Below are positions 36,651 to 46,909 of a DNA stretch of 64,000 bases, in pieces. Position 1 is the stretch's first letter; the number at the start of each line of letters is the position of its first letter. The notes under the pieces were generated by a model, which searched no databases, was not told the DNA's origin, and saw nothing but the letters and a program-made list of their open reading frames with translations. A program made the position numbers and the translations under genes. This DNA comes from Mactra quadrangularis (Eukaryota > Mollusca > Bivalvia > Venerida > Mactridae), in NCBI GenBank assembly GCA_025267735.1, contig CM046300.1, positions 33,923,322 through 33,987,321 of the forward strand. The letters run 5' to 3'.

Positions 36651-39559
36651 CATTCAATACATTCTTTATCCAAAAACAAGGAAATGTAAAGGAAAATACC
36701 TTCTACTTTAAAGAAAGTTAAATTCTACCACAAAACATGGTTGTAGTCTATGCTGACATCATGTTTTACGTTGAAACTAGGAACACCTGTTTTCATTAGC
36801 ATATACATATATCAAACGCTTCTACTTTTAAAAAAACATGGTCACAACCCCGATCTGTCTATCTACGTAATATGTAAGACACCTGGAGATGAATAAAGTA
36901 TCACATTCTAAACTGGAAGAATATTATGTAGTAAAGGAGGACATAGGAGGGAGAGAAGGGTGGGGCTTTTATTTCCTAAAAGCCTTATTTAGATTATTGC
37001 TTGGTAGGAGATTTCAACAGTTTCAATATTAACATTTTTCATGATTTCAAATAATATTGTACTGTGCTTATAGGTACCAATACATTATTGAATTTATAAA
37101 TTACCATAGGAAAGAAGGGGGTCATATACTTTAATTCTTAAGTAATAAGTCATAAACCATTGTTCGGCCAACCTGGATAAACATCTAGGTATACATATGT
37201 AACAGAATATAACAGTTTTTCAAAACTTTTTACTTACAAAAACTAAATCTTACAATATAACACTAAATTCCAATTTAATACATTACTTCACTTTACGCTA
37301 TTTAGTAACAAACTTTTTATGCAGAACTTACACAACCTACAACCTCTTTTATAAGCCAACTATAATCATGAGGTACCTAAATTTCAACACTGGACGTTGA
37401 GTCTTTCATAATTATTTGTTTGATGGCCATTTTCACCAGCTTTGGGATAAGATATGCCTAAATATATAGCAGTTCTCTCACTCAAATTTGTTTTGCATTA
37501 GTGGACCCATCATTGGTGTTTCCAGACTCCATTGGAATCAGAGACATAGATACCATGTCATCTATCTTTAAGGCTGGAGTTTACTTTAGCAGGTGTTGAA
37601 AATAGGTAGAAAAATTTGTGACAGCCCTAGATACAATACAAAACAAAAAAATCAAATACAATATACTTAGTACCATCTCTTTTCAGTAAAACAGGGAAGA
37701 AAACATGATCACGCAGTTTTACCTTAATATGGAGAAAACTGAAAAAAGCTAGTAGCTACAAAATTGGAAAGCAATGACCATAATTATAACATAAAATATC
37801 AATCATATTAAAAGCTTATGTCTCCATAGAAAATAACATCACAAAATATGACAAATGTATAAATATTTAAATTACTGCTTTAAGTACATGCATACGGATC
37901 TAAAAACCCCTAAGAATCTGTTGATCTTGAATTATATCAAATAAATTTGGATGACATCTGTTAGGGAAATACACCAGACAGCAAAAAATACTTAAAACCA
38001 GGTAGTTTACAAAGATCAGTTTAATCTAAAGAATCTTTACTTTAAAACTGAATTAAAGAAACTCTCACAAGATCTTTATGGTTCGATAAACTTTTACAGT
38101 TAATGTGAAGGGTGCCACATCCTAAATGAAAACAAAAATTAGTTTCCTTTTTCAATTTGATATGATGACTAAAGGTAGAATTCCATTAATGTTTCACATA
38201 ATGCAGCCAGTTAACCAACAACTTGTACACCAGGGCAGCATATTATCAAAAATTTTATGATGGATTTACAACAAAAATCGGTAAGACGCTTGATAATACG
38301 GGGCCCCTGAGCACCTTTTTACAAGAGTTCTTCCTAAAAAAGTTATTGTAAGTCTATTTCATAAATCTTGCAGTTCAAAGCCAGTAGGATAATAACAGAA
38401 CTATGAAATGATATTCAAAAGAATTTTAATAAAGAGTTTAAACTATGTATATAACTTATTTTCAACGTAAAATAATATAAGGAGAAAAACATGTAACAAT
38501 ATAGGAACTTTTGTGTGATATTCAGATACACATTTAAGTAATCATTTCAGGAAGATAAAATCATTTATCATTTATCTGGCATAAGCTAACATGTATGTAA
38601 ATGTCCACAGCAACTAAGCAAAGGACCTATAGACAAAATACTCAATTAAATAAATTAAAAAAAACATTTTATCACGACATGACACAGTCAAATATTAGTT
38701 TCTTGAAAAAAACTTGCACAAGTGTTTGGCAAAATAAGGATTAAAAATAAGGAATATAGGGCACTTTTAAAAATATTGGACTTAAACCCAAATAATATAT
38801 GTATTCCAGAATGATTTCAAAATTGCAAAAGTACCTGATACAGGACTCAACCATGCAACCTCTTGTTTGCAGGTCAGCCACTCTACTGACAGAGCAAATC
38901 AGTGCACTGGTGTTATAGAAATTTACTTTTACTAAAAACAGCCCTGCAACAACATCTATAACTCTGTATGTTTTTGACTTTTGAGGAAGGGAAGAACTTG
39001 TCAGAAGTGACGAACTATACTCAACTGCCAAATAAAATGTCCACTTAGTACTCAATCTATAAAATGCAAGCAAGATTTAATTTTAAACTAAAAGATAAAA
39101 GGCAACAACTACTTAACCACTTACAGTTAATAAATATATATACAAATACACTTAAAAGCGTTTTAAGTGGTATGATACTTATTTAAGTGGCAAATTGCCA
39201 AATGCTAAGAACTAGCTTTCTTAGAAACTTGCCCTGTTCCTTAAATGGAAATAAATGCTGCTCTGTGAGAAGCTGGGATTGTGTTTCATCAAAGTGCGAG
39301 GTCTTGAATCTTTAAAAAATCATTTTTTGTAAATAGAACCACTGGCACCGGGTTGTAGATCAATCTTCAATCACTTGAAAAATATATAGAAAGAACAAAT
39401 TAACAGCAGTGGCCATAGAAACAGATTGGATGATTATATTTTATTGGAACTGTTCTGTTAATACAAAGAAATAATGATGAATTTACTAGGAATGAAACTT
39501 GATAGAGCCTGTATATCAAAGTGTGTAACAGCTTGAACTATTGAAAACCAGTCTACCAA
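36651..39559. other. Unassigned AT-rich stretch
   Basis: Only the tRNA-like relic at 38826-38905 is recognised. A roughly 30-codon minus frame ending at 37490 (DDMVSMSLIPMESGNTNDGS) was considered and not accepted. Confidence 0.5.
38826..38905 (-). mobile_element. tRNA-like SINE-head relic
   Basis: On the minus strand: gctctgtcagtagagtggct (A-box-like), then caagaggttgcatggttgag (B-box-like ggttgagtcc). It is not a complete tRNA cloverleaf and no body is recognised. Confidence 0.45.
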
Positions 39560-39857
39560 TGCTCACAGGAAGCATGGTACCAACCCTTCAAGGAGGCAAC
39601 AGCTGGTTCCATACTTAGGCATGAGAATCATTCCACACTAATTCTTACAGAAAGCATGGAACCAACCCTTCAAGGAGGCAACAGCTGGTTCCATACTTAG
39701 GCATGAGAATCATTCCACACTAATTCTTACAGAAAGCATGGTACCAACCCTTAAAGAAGGCAACAGCTGGTTCCACACATATGCATCAGAACTATTCCAA
39801 TAATTCTAACAGAAAGCATGGTACCAATCCTTCAAGTAGGTAACAGCTGGTTCCATG
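39560..39857 (+). repeat. 82-bp tandem repeat, four copies
   Basis: agaaagcatggtaccaaccc, ttcaaggaggcaacagctgg, ttccatacttaggcatgaga, atcattccacactaattctt. Copies 1 and 2 are almost identical; copies 3 and 4 are diverged. Confidence 0.9.
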
Positions 39858-40194
39858 CATGTATATAATAATTACCATATAAGATATACAAGAATTGGTA
39901 ACATCTTGGAAGCATTAATGTATTGATCATTCTGAGAGCAAACAGTAGAAAAATCATTAAAAAATCAAATATCAAACTAACATCTTCTACATGCAAACAA
40001 ATCACTTATAATACCAGTCTTCAGGACTAACTTTCATTAGAACTGGACATTCGGTCCTGCAAAAAGATTTTTTTGCTGAACTGAATGAAGGATCACAGGA
40101 CTAAAAAGTCGCTGGACAGACATGATTTTGGTGGACTCTGTCCACAGTCCACTGGCTAAATTGGAAGACTGTAATACAAGTTCTTTATATTTTT

Positions 40195-40290
40195 ACCCAA
40201 TTTTCCAACCAAGCTGACCAGCTTTCCTTGACTCTTTTCTTTACCAGTACTCTATTAAAGCCTTGGGCAGTGAGTCAAAATTTCTTCCAA
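40195..40290 (-). mobile_element. SINE family A fragment
   Basis: gaccagctttccttgactct, ttaccagtactct and ccttgggcagtgag match the body of family A in order with many changes. Confidence 0.45.
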
Positions 40291-40411
40291 TACATTGTAG
40301 TAAGTCTATTTTGAATGGTTAGATCTTCTGTACTCAGAAATTGAATCTAGATCACAATCTTCAAAGTTCAGTCCATCCACTTCATAATGACAGAGGGTAA
40401 AATTTTTACTG

Positions 40412-40557
40412 CAGTAAAATTTCACTATTAGGACCATCACAATTCACGGTCTAAATAGTGGAATAGTCCTAAAGTAGGTACCTTTATAGTTGAAACTTGA
40501 AAACCATCAAAAATGGCATGATTTTGCAATAACCACTTTATAGCTGAACTTTACTGT
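40412..40557. mobile_element. MITE family D
   Basis: Begins cagtaaaatttcactattag and ends tagctgaactttactgt. Interior gaccatcacaattcacggtc, gtggaatagtcctaaagtag. Confidence 0.7.
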
Positions 40558-40559
40558 CC

Positions 40560-41771
40560 CAGACTGTTAAATATTTTTAAAAAAATGCTCTTAGGTTAAT
40601 GAGCTAATAGGTGTCCAAACAATCATAATTTGTTCATGAAAGACTTATTTCATTTTGTTGAGATTCAGGGTAAATGAAAGGGAAATTTTGTTGTTTCATA
40701 AAATCATTGAAAAAAAAATACTCCCAGTTTGCAGATAGTAAACCACTCTTCAAGTTGAAGAGAGAAATAAATCTTCTTTTACACACTGGGATGCATCCAT
40801 TCAATGTCCTCGTTTATAAAAAGATTTAAAAAATCCTGCCAGTAAAGCTTCAGAAGTGATAATTAATCATATATCTCAACCCCCAGGCTGCCAGTAGGAT
40901 ATCAAATCAAACAAAAAAGCAGAATATATTCATTCCCCCCTCAAGTATCAGTACATAATGGCTTGTTACATCATCCATAAAAATTCTACAAACCAAAATT
41001 TATATAAAATACTTCCACTTAATTTTTAAAGGGAAAAAAAGCAGCTGAAAATTTTCATAAAACAATTAAATTTACCAGGTGTCATAAAAACATGTTCAGT
41101 GAAAATTTCACCAATTAAGTATATACACATAGTACGCAGTGGTAGCGAAAGTAGCAAAGAATTTCAGTAGCTAAGTACCAAAATTGTAGCAAACTTAGGG
41201 AAGCGTAACTGATTCTACTTGTTAAAAGAACCCGAAATATGGGAGGTACTCATATGAATGTTTGATGACACATGTCATATCTAGGAATCTGTAGACCATA
41301 AAATGTTTCATTATATTTTAAGGTAAATTGGTTTTTTTTGTAGATTTTTTAAGAGAAAATTTATGTAGGATTTTTCAAAGCAGAGATTTGCCAGGAGGCA
41401 ATTTTCAGTAATGTCACTTCCAAAATGAAGATAAAAAACCTTGTAGATGTTGGATGTTTAGGTGAATAATACTTTATAAAGTAAAAATAAATGAGCAACA
41501 GATTTATCAACAGAGCCTCGATCATTCTGTCACCATTATATAGATCAAAGACACTTTCATCATTCGTTTTTCATTGCTAAATACCAGAGTATGGTTGGAT
41601 GACTCTGCGTACACTCTGAGGTAGAAATTGTAAATGACTTTTAGGCAAATACTTAGCATAATCATAAAACAAAGACATTTATGAGAAACTTATGTAAATG
41701 AAGATAAACATTCCTTCATACTGTTGTGTATTGATCAATATCAGATAAACTGTTCTATACTTGTTTTTTTT
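40560..41771. other. Unassigned AT-rich stretch
   Basis: Nothing assigned. A minus-strand 24-codon stretch near 40780-40850 looked exon-like but is ambiguous between two frames. Confidence 0.5.
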
Positions 41772-42047
41772 AGGGTTTAACATCATGTCAACAGATTTTA
41801 GGTTATTTCACTGTGGCCAGTGCACCTAACATAGCTTTCCTGGACCCTAGTCTATAACCAGTACTCACCTACCCTTCCACAAGGCCAGAAACTTCTCCAC
41901 ATACCTTATTAATGGAAGAAAAATGACAATATTGTCAAATTATTGTAGAAGGGTACAACTGCCCTTGGTGAGATTTGATCCCATACCACCTTGGGGAATC
42001 TAGTTAGGAAGTACTGGCGTGCTACCAACTGTACTACAGACCAGGTA
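41772..42047 (-). mobile_element. tRNA-derived SINE family A
   Basis: Body with cacctaacatagctttcctg and cctacccttccacaaggcc. Head complement gatttgatcccataccacc and gctaccaactgtactacaga. No clear flanking duplication. Confidence 0.82.
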
Positions 42048-43705
42048 AAACTATTTTATACTTAGTATTCTTACATAGACACTATTCTTTCAGCCATTGG
42101 CTTAATAAACCACAAGCCATCAGTCTAGGGCTAATGAAAATGGTTCAGGCTAGTGAAAATTACCTAATTAGTATAGTGCAGCTAGTTGATAAATTTGCCC
42201 TTATTGTAAAGCACAGATAAATCTGCCTAGTGCTTGAGGAAATTTAAGTTTAAGACTCTCCCACACCAAGTTGTTTTGCACTCAGGTCCTATTGTACCGT
42301 ATAATTTAAATTTTCTTTTTCTTTCTTTACAATTTAGAAATGGGTTGTGTTAGTGTTTTCAGCCACAAGTCTAAAACCCAGGACTGGCAATGATTTGAGT
42401 TAGTGAAGATTATTCATTTCATATACTCTGAATCAATTTTCACTAATCCAGGGTTTCAGACTATTGAGTTAGGATGATAACTATTGGAATAAGTTCAATT
42501 ATATAGATATTTATAATTATCAATATTGTCACATGATACGAGGAAACAGAATATTTATTTCCATGTCTTAATTCTTCACATATAATTCATCATAATCTTT
42601 TCATAAAAACCAATTATCCATGCTTGAATTCCTCGGCTACTTTAAGATGCTACATTCTTTTTCTCACACATCCTCAGCTTGTATTTTATATTACATTAGT
42701 ATTTCAATTTTCATCCCCTGAAAGCTTACATTAAGTGTGATGATACATTATAAAATGTCCAATGGCAGGATTCAGTCAGTACCTCTTTGTCCAAAATATA
42801 GTGGTGATAAAATATTAAAGTAGAGCAGTTTTATTACCCCCCCCCCCCTTTAATTAATTCATCCATGCAGAACAAGTGGAATGTCCTAAATTGACCTTTA
42901 ATATGACAGGTTAACATATATTCATATATGGCAATAATAACAAATCAGCTAAAGGGAGGTAATAATGATAGATGTTCAGAATAATATGATAAAATTTCTC
43001 TCTATTTACAGAAGGTATCAGGTAAAGGGAGATAACTCTATTTTTAATAAGCATACCATAAAATGGTTAATAGGACAATAAGAAGAAATGGTTTCGTTCA
43101 TTTTACTTTTGATCTTGTTTTTTAAATTATAAGAACTGATTTCGGGGTAATACATTTGAGATATTATGTAATCATAGGTATGTAAGCTCAGGATATTACA
43201 GTAAACATGGACTAATAAAGCAGGAAACAATACATATGATAGTAAAAGTCAGAAGTGTTTTTCTTGTGTCCAGCTGGAATTTTGTGGAACTGACCCTGTG
43301 AAGACAATAAAATATAAAGTCTTGACCAGGAAGAATAATCAGAATGAAAGACACGCCTCTATCAGACATCCAATGGAACAACTTCAGAGGTTTAAACAAA
43401 TCTTCCGATTATTGTAAAACACATTTGCAGGAAATTGAAAACCATTTATTATAATTTCAAACATTCAAGAGTATAGTGCCAGACTGCAAGAAAAGTCTGA
43501 TAATTTCCAGGTCATTAAAGTAAATCTACCATACAAGACTTTACTGACTCAAGCCATATGTTCAGACAAAAATCAAAGCTAGAAGACAGTGAAGCTATGC
43601 AATGCCAGTACAAAGTTTAATGTAACCTCATTTATCTAGAATCCTTTGAATGTAAACTAAATGACCATGAAGGAAGCAACAACAGTCACAATCAAGGCTT
43701 TTATT
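42048..43705. other. Unassigned AT-rich stretch with poly-C run
   Basis: A run of about 12 C at 42837. Short minus frames at 43018-43399 are unsupported. Confidence 0.55.
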
Positions 43706-43775
43706 TAGTGGGTTTAGCACAAAAAGGTCAATATAAGAAAAGAGTGAGTTACGACTGTTTTGCGCTAAACCCATT
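43706..43775. mobile_element. Tiny foldback, about 66 bp, family G
   Basis: gggtttagcacaaaaaggtc opposite gactgttttgcgctaaaccc. It shares gagttacgactgttttgcgc-type sequence with the 11016 copy. Confidence 0.7.
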
Positions 43776-44232
43776 CTCAAAATCTCTATTGAAACATATT
43801 TTTCTTCAGATTAATCAAACACTTTAAATTTCTGGTAAACATTTTCCAGTCAGTTTTACACTAAGCATAGATTTTAACAGAACTGAAGAAAAATTTGCTT
43901 ACAATGCAATTGTATGATCATATAATGAAACATATGCCAGTATAATATCAGGAATTATTAAAGACAAAGGAACAGACTGATTAAAACCAATCAAATTCTA
44001 TGAGCATCAAGTTAATTTTAAGACAAAAGCAGAATATGCTTTCTTTTACAATGCCAATCTTTAATTGCCATCTTATACCTGCTTTCAGTTGAATTTAATG
44101 AAATAATGAATCCTGAATTTCTGGAACTCAAATTATTAAATACAGTATAACTTCTAATACAAACTTAAGAGAAATTTCTGTTGTTTTATTATCTTGGCTA
44201 CATTGCTTGGTTCCTATTTAACTGGTAATTAT

Positions 44233-44599
44233 CAGGGCCAAAACACCATTTTTGGGGAAGGCGCCACAGTCTTTTTCTTGGGGAAAATTAGAGTGGTTTT
44301 CACTTATTTGGGGAAAATGACACACTTCATTGACAGTATAAGAAATAAATTTATTCAATTTTAAGTGTTACAAAATCAATGAGATAATCCAGTAAATTAT
44401 TTGGTTAAGGAATGAACACAGACTGTGTTGCGAAGGTATCTTAAATATTTTTTCCTTCCTTTTTGAATTGTGACTCAACATTCTTTGGGGATTTTTTTTA
44501 GATTGGGGAGTTTTGAGGATTAAACTGGGGAAAAAAGAGTCAGTTTTTTGGGGAAGCAGCCTGTATTCGGCTTCTGCTGATAAGAGTGTTTTGGCCCTG
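44233..44599. mobile_element. Foldback element rich in TTGGGGAA motifs
   Basis: Ends CAGGGCCAAAACAC and GTGTTTTGGCCCTG, flanked by attat on both sides (44228-44232, 44600-44604). The interior repeats ttggggaa(a) about eight times. The 5-bp duplication does not settle the superfamily. Confidence 0.7.
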
Positions 44600-44604
44600 A
44601 TTAT

Positions 44605-46139
44605 CAAATTTTAACAACTTGATAACTTTAAAATTATTAAGTAATTATCTTAACTTAATCTTAACCCAGTTTTTGTCAAAACTTTCATAATTTATCACAA
44701 TGTTAATTTCCAAAATATTTTGTCAACTTCAATCAACTTATTAAGTTCAGTTATGGAGCAAAAGAATGAAACACACAAAAAAGGTAAGCTTTATTTAAAA
44801 GATAAAAAAAGTTAAAAGTGTGTTTTAAACTCTGCTTCCATATACATGTACAGAATCAGCCGACTTTATATGTTGATGTTATACCTTTTTTATTCCTAAG
44901 CCACCCTTAAAGTCAGGTGTAACAGTAAGTTAACTTCTATGTGAATACAATAAAAACTCTTCTTAAAGAACAATGTTTTTGTAGCTTCAAAGCACAAATA
45001 TTTAATATGAAATGATTATAGTTACTGTTACCAGATATGATTCAAATTATATAATCAACTTCTTTGAGAATGTGTTTCTGGCCAGAAGAACTTTACAGAT
45101 CAAAATTGCTTTAAGCCTGTAACATATTTAATTTATTCATGGAACTTTTTGCCAGATTCCTAAAACATCACACTAGAAAATAATCAGCTGAGACCAGGGA
45201 ATTAGATACACTGTCTATGTCTCTGGCTGAGACATTGTGCTGATTTAAATGTTTTCATACATCAAGATATATACAATTACTTATTCAATGCAAGTATTGT
45301 ACACAGGTAAACTATATTCATTCATTTTTTATGGCAGATCAAAGCACAGTTTTCTAGAAAACGAGACTAAAATGTATCAATTCATTTAAACATTCCCTTT
45401 TATACTTATATTACATAAAATTAATGTAATGCAATATATATTTGTTTTCTATTCCCAATTATGCATATATACCTGTATTCACATGCAAGTATTAAGCTTT
45501 GGAAGGACTAAAATTGCCATGGATTTTTCTTACAAATACTGTAAAATATTGATGTTTTCTTAGTTCCACGATTCTCTGATTCTCTGAGACCCAGTGAGGA
45601 TATTTAGGTTCAGTCAAATATGGATGTCCTATGAAGCAAGGACCCTATAACATTGTATTATATGGTCCTTGTATGAAGACAGAATACCCATTGTCTAAGT
45701 ATATTTTCCAAACATAGAAGTGAGGTTGAGTACACAAACATTGTATCAGCTACAGTCGCATATAGCTTAACTGTATAATGTTAAGCAAACTGTCCCATTG
45801 TTCAATAAACTCACCTGTACCTAGTTAACCCATTCTTTGAACAAGAAATACCGAATTGGTGTATTGAAATTTTAAAGTTGTCATTAAGAATTTCAGGCTC
45901 GCCCAGTGTCATGCACAATGTAAATAAAAACTTTGTGTTTACCACGTCTGTCTTTACATCTTTATGTCGTCTGCAATCAAGTGGAACGCTGTACAGGTGT
46001 GCAAAATCGAAAATAGAATATAAGCTAAAGAAGAGATTTTCGACATTTATGCATGTCTAGATTAAACAAAAAACTTAAGACGAAAGTGGCACTGAAGTAC
46101 AAAGACAATCGTCAAATGACATACCTGCATAAACACTTA
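44605..46139. other. Unassigned stretch left of the UTP4 promoter
   Basis: AT-rich to about 45840, then increasingly CpG-containing towards 46140. No exon accepted except the speculative one at 46125-46155. Confidence 0.5.
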
Positions 46140-46155
46140 AGTAACACTTTGACAT
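46125..46155 (-). CDS. Candidate first coding exon of a divergent minus-strand gene (speculative)
   Basis: On the minus strand an ATG at 46155-46153 opens ten codons (MSKCYLSVYA plus one base) that run into a good donor, GCAG|GTATGT, at 46124. It is head-to-head with UTP4 across the CCAAT/E2F segment. In human, UTP4 is, from memory, head-to-head with CHTF8, but this peptide does not resemble the start of CHTF8 and I found no further exon to join to it. An untranslated exon, or chance, is equally possible. Confidence 0.2.
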
Positions 46156-46260
46156 TTCGCGGGAAAGACGCTTCCTGGTTCACACTAACACGTGCAATTT
46201 TTCGACCAATCAAACGAGCCCATGGCATTCAGCGTGGAACAGTATCATGGCTGCCTCCAT
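46140..46260. promoter_or_regulatory. Promoter-like segment of UTP4, possibly bidirectional
   Basis: The segment is richer in CpG than the flanking DNA. It contains a CCAAT box (46206-46210, in cgaccaatcaaacg) and an E2F-type palindrome TTTCGCGGGAAA at 46155-46166. No TATA box is evident. It lies just upstream of the proposed first UTP4 exon. On the minus strand the E2F-like site directly abuts a short ATG-to-donor stretch (see 46125-46155), so divergent transcription is possible. Motifs are seen; promoter activity is inferred. Confidence 0.45.
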
Positions 46261-46343
46261 GGAATTCAGCGTGTGCATTTGTAAAACATAAACAGCCAAA
46301 TATTTCATGTGTTGAGTTCTTCGATTGTTCAAAACCACAACAG
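46200..46343 (+). other. UTP4: Probable non-coding 5' exon of UTP4 with a short upstream ORF
   Basis: The ATG-containing exon is preceded by a strong acceptor (tattttcttttcag, ending 46786), so an upstream exon is expected. The best donor is CAG|GTAAAC with the exon ending at 46343. The left limit is not known. If transcription starts before 46247 the leader contains a 14-codon upstream ORF at 46247-46291 (MAASMEFSVCICKT, then stop), and a second ATG lies at 46222. Inferred from splice signals only. Confidence 0.45.
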
Positions 46344-46786
46344 GTAAACTGATCGAGACTATTTTGTGTTGATAAGACCGGTGTCATGTGTATTAGACCG
46401 CTAGTTTCGTTGTATTTTTATGAGATGAAGAGAACAGTAGTCGGATGGTGCTTAGTTCGGTTATTACCTCATAATTATCAAGACCGTGGCTTCAGATATC
46501 TGTAGTTTTTATTGAAGTGGATAACAATATTGCTATTTTATACTGTATTTTTTGAAGTGTGTCAAGTTCGTGATCAGTGTCAGTAAGTCACAATATTTGA
46601 TGTTTATATTTTGAAAGTCGTTTTTACCCAAACCTAGAGCTTCCAGAGAATTGTTCGAGACAGTGGTGAAGTCAAACAAGTCTAGTTGTTATTAGATTTG
46701 CTTCTAGATTTTCTGGTGTGTCTCGAATTTTTAAGAACATATTCAATATCATAGTTAGGTCAGTACATGAAGTATTTTCTTTTCAG

Positions 46787-46909
46787 CACTGACTTGATTT
46801 TTACGATGGGGGAGTTCAGAGTTCATCATGTTAGATTCTTTGAATGGACACCCAAGTCTATACAGTGTATGTCATACAATCCATCCCTGAAGAAATTGGC
46901 TTTGTCAAG
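46787..46909 (+). CDS. UTP4: UTP4 exon with start codon
   Basis: The acceptor tttcttttcag ends at 46786. Nineteen untranslated bases precede the ATG at 46806, which gives the family's conserved N-terminus. The exon codes residues 1-34 plus two bases of Arg35 and ends tcaag|gtaaaa. Confidence 0.93.

Noticed and set aside
37490..37580. Minus-strand stretch coding SMSLIPMESGNTNDGS before a stop
   Set aside because: The upstream acceptor lacks a pyrimidine tract and an in-frame stop lies immediately before it.
40780..40850. Minus-strand exon-like stretch containing DIEWMHPSV before a stop
   Set aside because: Two different frames look equally plausible, the acceptor is ambiguous and no neighbouring exon was found.
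46053..46352. 99-codon plus frame next to the UTP4 promoter
   Set aside because: It overlaps the proposed non-coding first exon and promoter motifs and runs through the donor at 46343. There is no domain or family resemblance.
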